Origin: Pollutiaquabacter aromativorans
Lineage (GTDB): Bacteria; Bacteroidota; Bacteroidia; AKYH767-A; 2013-40CM-41-45
Length of the DNA stretch: 64,000 nucleotides
Direction of reading: 5' to 3'
NCBI GenBank assembly: GCA_049177215.1
Contig: CP185379.1
Span: forward strand, 3,162,001 to 3,226,000
Positions 45,107 to 54,726 of the stretch are shown here, piece after piece (the first letter of the stretch is position 1; each line of letters starts with the position of its first letter). The notes under the pieces were generated by a model. That model was not told the origin of the DNA. It did no database searches and was given only the letters and a program-made list of their open reading frames with translations. The translations under genes were made by a program, and so were the position numbers.

Positions 45107-48058
45107 GTGAGACCTTTCCTGCGCCTTTTAACCTGCCTGTTTTGCTTCCTGTTGTCCGGTGCCCGGGCACAGGATCCCGTTTACCGGGTCTATGACCGGC
45201 GCGACGGACTTCCTTCGAATACCGTCTACTGCGCATTTCAGGACGCCCGGGGTTTTTTGTGGTTCGGCACGGATGCGGGCGCTTCCCGCTTCGACGGGCG
45301 CGCGTTTCGTGGATACAATGTGCAGAACGGACTGGTCGACAGCGAAGTCCTGCGCATCTATCAGGATTCGAAGGGACGCATCTGGTTTCTGACCCTGAAA
45401 GGATTGTTGTGCTATTATCTCGACGGTAAGATCCATAATCCCTACAATGACCCCGACCTGCCGAAGGGTCTGGCGGATCGTGGCTTGTTGTCGTTCCGGG
45501 AAGACGCGAAGGGAAATATCTGGTTCGGAGGGCTGAGTAACCAGGTGCTGCGCATTGATCCGTCCGATCACTGTGATTTTATCATGCCCGATACGATCGC
45601 CAATCCTGCGCGTGCGGGCTGGACCTTTCTCTATGAACCCGAGCCCGGCGTCATGATCGTGAACGTGCAGGATGGATTGGTTCGCATCAACTCGGACGAT
45701 CTGAAGGAAACGCCGGTTGAAATGCCGGGCATCGGTGATACCGTGGCCTGGATGGAAAATACCGGTCCGCGAACGGGATTGCTGATCAGTACGCGCGGGC
45801 TCTTTCGCCTCAATGGCTACGAGGCGGAATTGCTGCTGAGCGCCGCCGAGATCCCCGCGCAGATGAACATGGGACGCATCACACAGGATGAAGACGGCAG
45901 TCTGTGGATGATGAACAACGACAAATGCGTGTACTATCTGAAGAAGACGCCCGGCGGATTCGCTCCGGCCCTCCGATACTTCACCGGCCAGGTGATCAGC
46001 CGGGTCTACAACGATCGTGAAGGCAATCGTTGGTTCACGACGATCGGCAACGGGGTCTATAAATCGCCGGCCAACAATCCTCAGATTTCGGCCCAATACA
46101 TTCCCAACGACGAGCATCGGGAACAGGTGTTCTCCATTATCGCCGCTCGCGACGGGAGCCAGTGGATCGGCACCAGCAACGGATCGGTGTATCATCGGGA
46201 AGGCGGCCGACTGTCTCGCTTTGACCTGTTGAAGGAAAACAACACCATCAACCGGGTCTTGTCTTTATTGGAAGATTCCACCGGGAATATCTTATGTGCC
46301 GCAGACCGAGGCTTGTTCCTCCTGGCTCGACGGAGTGATGGGTCATATGAGGAGGCCCGTCCCATTCCATCGATTGAGGGTTTTGAAGTCGCCGGCTTGA
46401 AGCGATTGTTCCGTGACCGCAACGGCACGAATTACACCAGTTCCCTTACCGGTATCCGACCTGTCATCCAACGGAATGGTCGCCTGTACCAGGGGGAGCT
46501 GACGCATCCGGACATCAATTTCCGGGTCTATGCCCCGTTCTTTGCCAGCGACGGACGATTGTGGTTCGAACATTTTGAGCGACTATCCTATCTGGAAGGT
46601 GACAAAGTCCGGGAGTTCCCGCAGTTCGATTCCTTGTTCATCAGCCGTATTACGGTAATCAACGAGACGGACGACGGATGTCTGTTGATCGGCACCTATG
46701 GTCGGGGTTTGTATGTGATGAAAAATGATGCGATCATTTTTCACGCGGATTACAATTCCCTCGGTCTTACCGGCGACCATTGCACCAAGCTCGTCCGCCG
46801 GGAAGGAAAGATCTTCCTCGCGACTACGAACGGTGTGAATATTCTGCAGTGGGATGGAGCTTCCCTTCACCTGATCGAAAAATTCGCCAACCGCGACGGT
46901 TTGCTGAATGAGTACACCAACGATCTGGCGATTGACAACCGGTATCTGTACCTGGCTACTCCGGATGGCGTTTGCACCATCGACAGGATCCGGAAGAAGA
47001 CGAAAGCCCTGCCGCCGACGACCTACATCACCGATTTTGAAATCCTCGGGCAATCGGTATCGTTGAAGGCGCCGATCGTTGTTCAGCCCGACAGCAATTC
47101 GATCGGACTGACCTATATCGCACCAACCTTTGATCAACCCCATCTGATGCAGTTCCGTTACAGGTTTCTGCCCGATGATGAGGAATGGACGGTCGCGGCT
47201 ACGACGGGTATCCTGATCAGTGATATGGATCCCGGCTACTATCGCTTCGAGGTACAGGCGAAGAAATTCAATTCCGACTGGGGCCCAACGGCGTTTCTGG
47301 AATTCCGGATACTGCCCCCCTTTTACAAAACACTGGCATTCCGGATCCTGATGATCGCCCTCGCGGTCGGGCTGGCGTTCCTGCTCATTCGTAGAATCAT
47401 CGCCCGCCGGTACCAAAAGCAGTTCGTTTATTTACGCGAACAACAGGCGTTGGAAGTGGAACGTAGAAGAATCGGCGCGGATATGCACGATGATCTGGGC
47501 GCCGATCTCACCAACATCCTGATCTATTCCAAGATCATCAGCTCCGCCGAAGCATTGAACGAACGGCAACGGGGCGCGCTGAAAAAGATCGGTGAAACCT
47601 CGAATGATCTCATCAACAAGATGAACGAGATCATCTGGGCGCTCAACCCTTCGAACGACACCCTCGACAACCTCATCGCTTATTTGCGGCAGTATGCCTA
47701 CGATTTTTGCGAATTGCACAACCTGCCCTTGCAAATCGAATCCTCTCCGCAATCGCAACTCATACCGATCAAAGCCGCCGTGCGCCGGAACCTGTTCCTG
47801 GTTTTGAAAGAAGCATTGCGGAACGTGTTGCGCCATGCCCGGGCACACCAGGTGAAAGTGCATATTGTAAATGATGCGACCAACCGGAGCCTGCTCTTGC
47901 TGATAGAAGACGACGGCAACGGCATTGACCGGAGCAAGCCCAAACACGGCAATGGTCTGGTCAATATGCAAAAGCGTATCGCGGAGATCGGTGGAACGAT
48001 CAGCATTGATTCGCCCGGTACCAAAGGCACGCGTATTCAAGTGCAGGTTCACTACTAA
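45107..48058 (+). CDS. Propeller-sensor histidine kinase (Reg_prop-Y_Y_Y-TM-HisKA_3-HATPase)
   Basis: A 983-residue membrane sensor kinase. I chose the GTG at 45107 because it gives a clean signal peptide (RLLTCLFCFLLSGARAQ); a TTG 13 codons upstream is possible. The periplasmic part has many propeller blades (NTVYCAFQDARGFLWFGTDA, RVYNDREGNRWFTTIGNG), then a Y_Y_Y domain (about 650-745). A membrane segment (LMIALAVGLAFLLI) leads to a HisKA_3 domain with the acceptor His in GADMHDDLGADLTNI and a HATPase domain (IEDDGNGID, HGNGLVNMQKRI). Kinases with HisKA_3 pair with LuxR/NarL-type regulators, and a broken one is at 50040. Ligand unknown. Confidence 0.92.
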   Translation: MRPFLRLLTCLFCFLLSGARAQDPVYRVYDRRDGLPSNTVYCAFQDARGFLWFGTDAGASRFDGRAFRGYNVQNGLVDSEVLRIYQDSKGRIWFLTLKGLLCYYLDGKIHNPYNDPDLPKGLADRGLLSFREDAKGNIWFGGLSNQVLRIDPSDHCDFIMPDTIANPARAGWTFLYEPEPGVMIVNVQDGLVRINSDDLKETPVEMPGIGDTVAWMENTGPRTGLLISTRGLFRLNGYEAELLLSAAEIPAQMNMGRITQDEDGSLWMMNNDKCVYYLKKTPGGFAPALRYFTGQVISRVYNDREGNRWFTTIGNGVYKSPANNPQISAQYIPNDEHREQVFSIIAARDGSQWIGTSNGSVYHREGGRLSRFDLLKENNTINRVLSLLEDSTGNILCAADRGLFLLARRSDGSYEEARPIPSIEGFEVAGLKRLFRDRNGTNYTSSLTGIRPVIQRNGRLYQGELTHPDINFRVYAPFFASDGRLWFEHFERLSYLEGDKVREFPQFDSLFISRITVINETDDGCLLIGTYGRGLYVMKNDAIIFHADYNSLGLTGDHCTKLVRREGKIFLATTNGVNILQWDGASLHLIEKFANRDGLLNEYTNDLAIDNRYLYLATPDGVCTIDRIRKKTKALPPTTYITDFEILGQSVSLKAPIVVQPDSNSIGLTYIAPTFDQPHLMQFRYRFLPDDEEWTVAATTGILISDMDPGYYRFEVQAKKFNSDWGPTAFLEFRILPPFYKTLAFRILMIALAVGLAFLLIRRIIARRYQKQFVYLREQQALEVERRRIGADMHDDLGADLTNILIYSKIISSAEALNERQRGALKKIGETSNDLINKMNEIIWALNPSNDTLDNLIAYLRQYAYDFCELHNLPLQIESSPQSQLIPIKAAVRRNLFLVLKEALRNVLRHARAHQVKVHIVNDATNRSLLLLIEDDGNGIDRSKPKHGNGLVNMQKRIAEIGGTISIDSPGTKGTRIQVQVHY

Positions 48059-48299
48059 GCAACCCGAAGAAAGACCGTCGCAGACCCGAGCAGCGGTTTT
48101 TGCCCAATCATCCCCCTGCGAGACGTATCTTTTTTCGATGATTTACGTCTTAATGCAGTGGAAGAGCATGCTGAGTTTCAATCTGCAGCCAGCTTGGATC
48201 CTTCTCACAATAACACTAATAAACTAATATTCAATAAGATACAAGCGGCTTCATCCTGCGTACGTTGTAGACTCCCCGCGATCTTATCCCACCCGTTAC

Positions 48300-49049
48300 A
48301 TGAGCACTGAACAAAAGAAGGACCTGAACCAGTATTACCTCGATACTTATACGAAGGAAGCGAGTGTTTATGATCAGCGTCGCTGGACCAGTAAAGGCGG
48401 AAGCAAGGCGAAGAGTCTGCGTAACGCGTATTTCTTCGACATCCTTCGGAAGTATAACCTGATCCAACCGGAGAAGAAAATCATCGATGTGGCTTCCGGT
48501 ACCGGCCGCGTTGCGTTGGAGTTGGTGACCTTCGGCTATAAGAAAGTTGTCGCCTGTGATCTGACCAACGCCATGCTGGATGTCAGTCGCTCGAAATTGC
48601 CGGCGCAGTACAAGGACATCCTCGAGTATCATGTCGCCGACATGAAAAAGTTGCCGTTTTCGGACGCGTCCTTCGACGGCGCTACACTGGGTGCATTTCT
48701 CTACCTGATCCCGCTCGAAGAATATCCGGCGTATACCAAGGACATCCATCGCGTTCTACAAAAGGACGGCATCCTGGTTTGCGAAGTGATGAATCAATTG
48801 CACTTCTTCAATCCGTTCAAAGCGGTCATGAAATTCTGGCACCGCCATGTCCGCGGTAAGAAGATCAAGAGTCATGCGTATCCATGGGAGTTGAAAAAGG
48901 CGTTCGCGCCATTCGAAGTGGTCGATATCATCGGCACCGACTTCCCCGCGGTCATGACGATTTTCGGTGACGGTTTTCTCCGCTTTCTGTCGCGTTCACC
49001 GCTGACCAAGTATTTCGGTGGACGTTTTGTCGTCGGACTAAAAAAGTAA
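48300..49049 (+). CDS. Class I SAM-dependent methyltransferase
   Basis: A 249-residue UbiE-like methyltransferase with motif I in KIIDVASGTGRVALELV, motif II ACDLTNAMLDVS and a later DMKKLPFSDASFDGATLG. No membrane segment. It is followed after three bases by the kinase-fold gene, so they are probably translated together. The substrate cannot be predicted from the sequence. Confidence 0.85.
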   Translation: MSTEQKKDLNQYYLDTYTKEASVYDQRRWTSKGGSKAKSLRNAYFFDILRKYNLIQPEKKIIDVASGTGRVALELVTFGYKKVVACDLTNAMLDVSRSKLPAQYKDILEYHVADMKKLPFSDASFDGATLGAFLYLIPLEEYPAYTKDIHRVLQKDGILVCEVMNQLHFFNPFKAVMKFWHRHVRGKKIKSHAYPWELKKAFAPFEVVDIIGTDFPAVMTIFGDGFLRFLSRSPLTKYFGGRFVVGLKK

Positions 49050-49052
49050 GCG

Positions 49053-49983
49053 TTGATAGCGCAACCGGAATCCCTTTACCAGCCGATCCTGGAGCAGCGG
49101 TCGCTCCGGCTGATGGAGGTGCTTTCGGAAAAAAAGCTGCGCGGCGTCTATAAAGTTGCGGAGCTGTCGGGCGGTCCCTCCCCTGATTTTGAAAGTGAAC
49201 AAATTGTTTCCTGGCAAGTTGCGCCGGGAAGCGGACTTTTTGCAATTGGCCGAAGCGCATGAATTGAAGCACCTGAAACTTCCGCGGATCGTGGACCGGA
49301 GCGATCACTGGATGTTGATGGACTGTGTGCAACTCGAACACTATACCCGCGATACCATACTACTGAAAGCCTGGACGACGGCGGAAGCGGAAAAATGGAT
49401 CGCGGCCCTGCAGGAGTTTCAACAGATCCCGCAGTCGTCACGTGGCTTTAGTAAAAAGGAAAAGCTGAAAGGGGCCTTCTATCCGCTGATCCGTCTGATC
49501 GAACTCCGAAAAGCCGTGAACAAGCGGCTGTCACTGTGGAGGCGCGTGCAACTGGGGTGGATGGCCCTGCGCTACCTGGCTTATCGTCCTCTGCTCCGCC
49601 AGGTGACCGTGCACTATGATCTGAACACCTTCAATTTCACCAATGAACAGGGTTCGGAAAAGATGCTGATGATCGATTTCGAAGCCGGCGCCTACCGGGG
49701 CGATTCGCTTTACGATATTTTATATTATCTTACGATACCCACGGTACGACTGGAGGAATGGGGATTTCAGCGAACGCTGCTCGGGACCTGGTTTCGAGCC
49801 ACCGAAGGCAGGGAACGCTTTCTATCGCTGCGGCTCCGGTTTCAATTGGTCGTGCTGTGCCTGCAACGCATCCAGCGGTTCGTCGATGACCCGGAAAAAG
49901 CACAGGTCTACGTAGATAACCTGGACCTGCTCTTTAACGGAAGTCGCTACCGGAACTGGCGGATTGGTTTGCAGCAAGCTTGA
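49053..49983 (+). CDS. Aminoglycoside phosphotransferase-like kinase, interrupted by an apparent frameshift
   Basis: The C-terminal frame (49156-49983) has the kinase-fold motifs of the APH/choline kinase group: QVTVHYDLNTFNFT (HxDxxxxN) and MLMIDFEAG with the metal-binding Asp. An upstream frame, starting with TTG at 49053 three bases after the methyltransferase stop, reads LRGVYKVAELSGG. Joining them at about 49170-49183 gives SGG-PPLILKVNKLFPGKL, a natural kinase N-lobe with its ATP-binding Lys, so one extra base appears in GGCGGTCCCTCCCC. Either a sequencing error or a disabling mutation explains this. Substrate unknown; small-molecule phosphorylation is likely if active. Confidence 0.72.
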
Positions 49984-50039
49984 ACCGGCTTGCGTAACTT
50001 GCGGCCGGTTTCATGCAACTACTTTTAGACTGAAGCAAC

Positions 50040-50679
50040 ATGAAGGAGAACGAGCCGATGATTCGCGTAGCGGTGATTGAAGATCACCACGACATCCGTG
50101 ACGGGATGTCATTCCTGATCGAGAGCAGTGACGAATTCCTTTGCCGTGCTTACGGCACTGCGGAAGAAGCGCTGGAAGCCTTTGCCGAAATGCCTCCCGA
50201 TGTCGTCTTGATGGACATTAACCTTCCAGGGATGGACGGTATCGCCTGCTCCAGGATCATCAAGGAGAAAGTATCCGTCGGTGCACATCATGATGTGTAC
50301 CGTGTACGAAGACGACGAGAAGATCTTCCGTGCGCTTTCCGCCGGTGCGAGTGGATATATTCTGAAACGTTCCGCCGGAGACAATTTGCTTGACGCGATC
50401 CGCGAATTGCATCGGGGCGGAGCGCCCATGAGCAGCTCCATCGCGCGTAAAGTGGTGGCTTCTTTCCGCCAGGCGCCGCTCTCCAGCCCGGAAGCCGCTT
50501 TGTTAACGCCGCGTGAAAACGAAATCCTCGATCTGCTTGCACAGGGATTCCGAAATAAAGAGATCGCCGAAAAACTACACGTCAGCGTAAACACGATCCG
50601 TACACACATCTATAACATCTACGAAAAGCTGCACGTGCAGAACAGGATCGAAGCGTTGAATAAGACCGGGCGGATCTAG
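50040..50679 (+). pseudogene. NarL/LuxR-type response regulator with single-base frameshift
   Basis: The first frame (50040 on) encodes a receiver with VAVIEDHHDIRDGM and acceptor Asp in VVLMDINLPGMDGI. At 50268-50270 an extra A in GAGAAAGTAT shifts the frame; without it the protein continues as IIKEKYPSVHIMMCTVYEDD, then SGYILK with the conserved Lys and a LuxR-type helix-turn-helix (LTPRENEILDLLAQGFRNKE, VSVNTIRTHIYNIYEKL). The repaired protein would be about 212 residues. It is the likely partner of the HisKA_3 sensor kinase 2 kb upstream. If the shift is real, output is lost. Confidence 0.85.
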
Positions 50680-50696
50680 CAGGAGCAAAGGGTTGT

Positions 50697-50855
50697 TTGT
50701 TCCGGGTTCCGGGTTGAGTGGTAGGGACGGGGGACGTGGGACGAACTGCGAGAAAGATAACTAGCCTGAATTTTCAACCTTCAACCTTCAACTGTCAACC
50801 CTAGTTAGGCATTGACAATTGACAACGCGGATCCCGGAACCCGAAACCCGGAACA
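50697..50855. repeat. Heptad repeat block, partly inverted copy
   Basis: Words GTTCCGG/GTTCCGG at 50698, TCAACCT, TCAACCT, TCAACTG, TCAACCC at about 50778-50806, and CCGGAAC, CCGAAAC, CCGGAAC at 50833-50855. The reverse complement of 50774-50826 matches the GTTGAAGG part of copies A and B. The gap continues to 50987 without any recognisable feature. Confidence 0.8.
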
Positions 50856-50987
50856 TTGCAGCCCAAAATCATCCATTTGTCGTATTGGCCTTGGGTCCTT
50901 GCCTTGCGACCTTTGCACCACTGAGTACAGCCTTCGGGCACCCCCTTCTTCTCATAGTAGTTATTTATCAGTTTTTCATGCTCATCT

Positions 50988-51015
50988 GAAGATCCCGCGC
51001 GCAGGCGGGATCTTC
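50988..51015 (+). terminator. Strong hairpin after the regulator gene
   Basis: GAAGATCCCGC pairs perfectly with GCGGGATCTTC (11 bp) around the six-base loop GCGCAG, followed by TCTTTC. It is a good stem for a terminator but lies 310 bases after the regulator's stop, so it might end an unseen short transcript. Confidence 0.6.
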
Positions 51016-51044
51016 TCTTTCAGAGCAGGTTGTGTTTTGGCAAT

Positions 51045-51081
51045 AAAAAACCCCCTTGTTGATTCAACTTGGGGGTTTTTT
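51045..51081. terminator. Bidirectional terminator between regulator and lysyl-oxidase-like gene
   Basis: AAAAAACCCCC and GGGGGTTTTTT form an 11-bp stem around a 15-base loop that itself contains GTTGA/TCAAC. T runs occur on both strands. It lies 23 bases after the stop of the minus-strand gene. Confidence 0.85.
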
Positions 51082-51104
51082 ACGTCAAAGACGGTTTAAA
51101 ATAA

Positions 51105-54100
51105 TCATTCTTTCACGATCCGGATCACCTTGGTTTGTTCACCCTGATCCAGGCGGATCAGGTAGGTGCCCGACTGAAGGTCCTTTAAGGAAAGTTCGAA
51201 GCGATTTTCTCCTTCCATGACCGTTTTCGTTTCCATCAGCAGGTTGCGACCACTGAGGTCATAAACGGTCAGGCGGGCTTTTCCGAAGAGTCCGGAGAAA
51301 TAGCGCAACTGAACATTTTCGTGTGCAGGATTCGGGAAGGCCGTCAGCGCATCCGACTCATCGGTCGTTCCGAAGTTGCCCTGACGGATCAGACCTGTGG
51401 TGAACAATGCCGAGGAACTGTAAATCGAAGTTGTAACGCCGTTACAGATCGAGCGCACCTGCCACTGATAGGTCGTGTTCGCGGAGAGACCGGTAAGCGA
51501 CATGCTGGTCACGCCACCGGCTCCGCTGACTTTTTTCCAGAGGTAGTTCGTCGTACCGTTTACCGAGTAGCGTACCATGAAACTGTCGGCCGTTACCATC
51601 GGTGTCCAGTTGACAACCGCGCTGTTGTTGGTCACATTCGTTGAACTGAGTCCGTACGGAGTCGCGCACGGCACCGGTGCATTCGTGGTGGTAAAGGTTA
51701 ACGCGGTACTGTAACCGCTGCTAAGACCGGAACAGATCGAAGATACCTGGAACTGATAGGTCGTATTGGGCGTCAGACCGGTCAGGCTCGCAGAAGTCGT
51801 TCCGCCTACACCGCTGACATCTTTATAGAGATAATTCGTAGTGCCGTTGACTGAATAGCGAATACGGAATATGTCGGCGGTCACCAGGTTGGTCCAGCTC
51901 ACGGTAGCGCTGGTGTTCGCCACATTCGAAGTTCCGAGACCGAAGGGTCGGCCGCACGGAGTCGGATTATTCGTCGTCGTAAACGTAGCAACGGAGCTAT
52001 ACCCGCTGCTCACACCATTGCAGATCGAACTGACCTGCCATTTGTAGGTTGTGTTTTGTGTCAGGTTCGTCAGCGATGTGCTGCTGCCGGAACTTCCGTT
52101 GAGGTCTTTGTAGAAGTACGTAGACGTTCCGTTCACATAATACCGGATACGGAATACATCGGCGGTAACGAAGGGTGTCCAGCCTACCGTTGCGCTGTTG
52201 TTCGCGATGTTGGTCGTGCTAAGCGCGTTGGGGACCGCGCAGGGAATCGGCGCGTTGGTCGTGGTAAAGGTGGCGGAGTTGCTATAACCGCTGCTCACGC
52301 CGCGGCAGATGGAACTGACCTGGAACTGGTAAGTCGTTCCCGGAGAGAGTCCGCTAAGGCCGGTGCTGCTGACACCACCTGCGCCGTTGACGTCCTTATA
52401 CAAATAGTTCGTCGTGCCGTTCACCGAATACCGGATCCGGAACGTGTCGGCCGTGGCCGCGTTGCTCCAGCTCACCGTCGCGGAAACGTTGGTGACCGCG
52501 GAGGAGCCCAGTCCGGTAGGACGTAGACAATTGTTCCCCGCAGCGGTAACCGTGGTAGTGGCCGTAGCCGTGCCCGTGCAACCGAATGCGTTCGTGTAGG
52601 TGTAGGTTACGGTATACGGACCACCTGCGCCAGCAACTGAAGGCGTGAACGTATTGCCGCTGATGCCGGGACCCGAAAACGTTCCGCCGGAAGGAGAGCC
52701 GGTCAGCATTGCCGGTGAAGAACCAGTCGTGTACGATGCGGCAAGACCGGTGAATGAAACCGACGGAATCGGATTGATCGTAGCCGTCACCATAGTGCGC
52801 GCACTTTCCTGGACGATATCGGCGCGCCGCACCTGCCAGTCGTAGAAGTAATAATACTGACCATGTCCACCCGATGAGTTATGGATCTGCAGCAATCCCG
52901 GATAGTTGTACGGGTAAGAAACACCCGCCGTGTTGTAATACATGCCGGTGCCACTGCTCTGGATGCGGTAAAAATCGCCGGGCGGGATGCTCCAGTTCAG
53001 GGTGACCGTATTCGTACCGTTCACCAGCGGGACCGTCGTGGTGCGCAGGGTCGAAAGATTCTTATCGAACAAGGTGAAAGTACGACTCGCGGCTGTGTTG
53101 GAATACACCTTGATCGACTGCAGGACGATGTTCGAATACACGTTGAATACCAGGTATTGCGCCGTGCTGCTCGTGTTGTAGGCGCCGGCGCCGATGGTAA
53201 TGCTGGCGGGACCGGCACTGCTGTTAGTGCCGGAGCTGGTCACGCTGTTCGATACATAATAGTTCGTGGTCGCGCTGAGCGTGGGGGTGGTGTAACTCGA
53301 TCCGGTAGCAATGGATATTCCACCCGATGCGCCGGTGTACCACTTCAGGGTCCCGGATCCGCTGGCCCCCAAGGTAACCGAACCGCTTCCACATCGACTC
53401 GCATTCGTCACGGACGGGGCAGTTGGGGCGGTCAGCACGCTCAAGGTGTAGGGAGCGGAGGTCGCGGTGCCGCAAGGGCTGGTGACGGTCACGCTATAGG
53501 TGCCGGCAGTGCTGACCTGGATCGACTGTGTAGTTGCACCCGTGGACCAGGTGTAGGCCGTTCCGGCATTTGCCGTAAGGGTTGCCACATCGCCGGGAGC
53601 GATCACACCTGCGCGATTGCTGCTGATGGTCGCGACACCGGTACCCGGCGCCGTCTGCCGGGTGAGGGTGATCGGTACCGCGATCACGTTGTTGTTTTCA
53701 CGGAGTTCCTGAAAATTGTTGTTGGGGTCGATCTGCACCACGATCCAGTAGTTGCCGTTACAGGTTCCCTGCGGAATGTTGATCCACATGCCGTCCAGCG
53801 TCTTCGAATAAATATCGACGTAGCCGGCGGAGATACCCTGAAGCGTATTCGAACAACCATACTGGCCGCCACCGAGTCCGTAGTTGGGCAGGTTGGTGCT
53901 GGTGAGGATATTATTGAGGGAGTCGCGACAATGACCGTTGCTGCTGTTGCAATTGCTCAGGTCGAGCAGGCAGAAAGCGAGTTTGGAACCGCTGCCGACA
54001 ATCGGCCAGTTGAGCGGATTCGGATCGGTAGGGTTCTCGATGCGCAGCGTGTAGAATCCCCAGCCATCGATGTGCTGATGGCCGTGTGTAGGGTGGTAGG

Positions 54101-54548
54101 TCATCGTGCCCGCTTCACGATCGGAATACGTCATCACGCTGCCGTTCTTGTGATAGACGCGCTGCGCGACAACCTGCTTGGGATCCGATCCATCGGGACA
54201 GGTGCCGGTGCCGGGATAAGCGGTCACCGTATCGGTGCCGCAAACCCATTTCGAAACACCGCGGACTTCCATCGGACCGTACCCGATGTTCGGTGTAGAG
54301 CCGGTAAGCCGCAGGCGACCGTCATCGGAACCCTGTCCGCTTTGACTGGTACCGGCGTTGATCTGGGCATATTCGGTATAGCCGCCGGAAGCGGTGATCG
54401 CATCCTTGCCAACCGAAATATCGGGTAACAGGTCGCAGTTGGACGCGCCGGCCGGACACACACAAGAGGTCGCGTTCGAGGTCGTGCACTGGGCACTCGT
54501 CAGCAAAGCCGCACCCATGGCGGCCAGCAACAGTAACAGTTTTTTCAT
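51105..54548 (-). CDS. Secreted lysyl-oxidase-like protein with fibronectin-III-type repeats and T9SS tail
   Basis: A 1147-residue protein with a signal peptide (LLLLAAMGAALLTSAQ). Residues about 30-290 resemble the lysyl oxidase family: the copper-type His cluster YHPTHGHQHIDGWGFYTLRI, then KLAFCLLDLSNC and GISAGYVDIYSKTLDGMWIN. These enzymes oxidise lysine amino groups to aldehydes in extracellular proteins. Ig-like segments (about 300-670) precede four fibronectin-III-like repeats of about 95 residues, each carrying phrases like FRIRYSVNGTTNYLYKDV and TYQFQVSSIC. A T9SS sorting domain starts at AFPNPAHENVQLRY. The ATG at 54548 is used; the frame extends 13 codons upstream. Activity is unproved. 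Confidence 0.85.
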   Translation of the reverse strand: MKKLLLLLAAMGAALLTSAQCTTSNATSCVCPAGASNCDLLPDISVGKDAITASGGYTEYAQINAGTSQSGQGSDDGRLRLTGSTPNIGYGPMEVRGVSKWVCGTDTVTAYPGTGTCPDGSDPKQVVAQRVYHKNGSVMTYSDREAGTMTYHPTHGHQHIDGWGFYTLRIENPTDPNPLNWPIVGSGSKLAFCLLDLSNCNSSNGHCRDSLNNILTSTNLPNYGLGGGQYGCSNTLQGISAGYVDIYSKTLDGMWINIPQGTCNGNYWIVVQIDPNNNFQELRENNNVIAVPITLTRQTAPGTGVATISSNRAGVIAPGDVATLTANAGTAYTWSTGATTQSIQVSTAGTYSVTVTSPCGTATSAPYTLSVLTAPTAPSVTNASRCGSGSVTLGASGSGTLKWYTGASGGISIATGSSYTTPTLSATTNYYVSNSVTSSGTNSSAGPASITIGAGAYNTSSTAQYLVFNVYSNIVLQSIKVYSNTAASRTFTLFDKNLSTLRTTTVPLVNGTNTVTLNWSIPPGDFYRIQSSGTGMYYNTAGVSYPYNYPGLLQIHNSSGGHGQYYYFYDWQVRRADIVQESARTMVTATINPIPSVSFTGLAASYTTGSSPAMLTGSPSGGTFSGPGISGNTFTPSVAGAGGPYTVTYTYTNAFGCTGTATATTTVTAAGNNCLRPTGLGSSAVTNVSATVSWSNAATADTFRIRYSVNGTTNYLYKDVNGAGGVSSTGLSGLSPGTTYQFQVSSICRGVSSGYSNSATFTTTNAPIPCAVPNALSTTNIANNSATVGWTPFVTADVFRIRYYVNGTSTYFYKDLNGSSGSSTSLTNLTQNTTYKWQVSSICNGVSSGYSSVATFTTTNNPTPCGRPFGLGTSNVANTSATVSWTNLVTADIFRIRYSVNGTTNYLYKDVSGVGGTTSASLTGLTPNTTYQFQVSSICSGLSSGYSTALTFTTTNAPVPCATPYGLSSTNVTNNSAVVNWTPMVTADSFMVRYSVNGTTNYLWKKVSGAGGVTSMSLTGLSANTTYQWQVRSICNGVTTSIYSSSALFTTGLIRQGNFGTTDESDALTAFPNPAHENVQLRYFSGLFGKARLTVYDLSGRNLLMETKTVMEGENRFELSLKDLQSGTYLIRLDQGEQTKVIRIVKE

Positions 54549-54726
54549 GTGGGATCGCAGCAGTTGATACGTCAAGATAGTGCGCATTTCGACATTTTCA
54601 AAACACGCCTGAAATCAACGAAAAAGCCGCCCCAATGAATGGCCGGAAGGCAGGTTACCGTTTCATCAGCTACGCTCGACGGCTCCCTTTTTCTCTTGCG
54701 GCAGCCTTGTAGATGAGTACGGCGAC

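Noticed and set aside
52881..54428. 515-codon plus-strand frame opposite the lysyl-oxidase-like gene
   Set aside because: It is the shadow of the minus-strand gene, which has a signal peptide, copper-type motifs and a T9SS tail. The shadow peptide is Arg/Val/Gly-rich and shows no domain.
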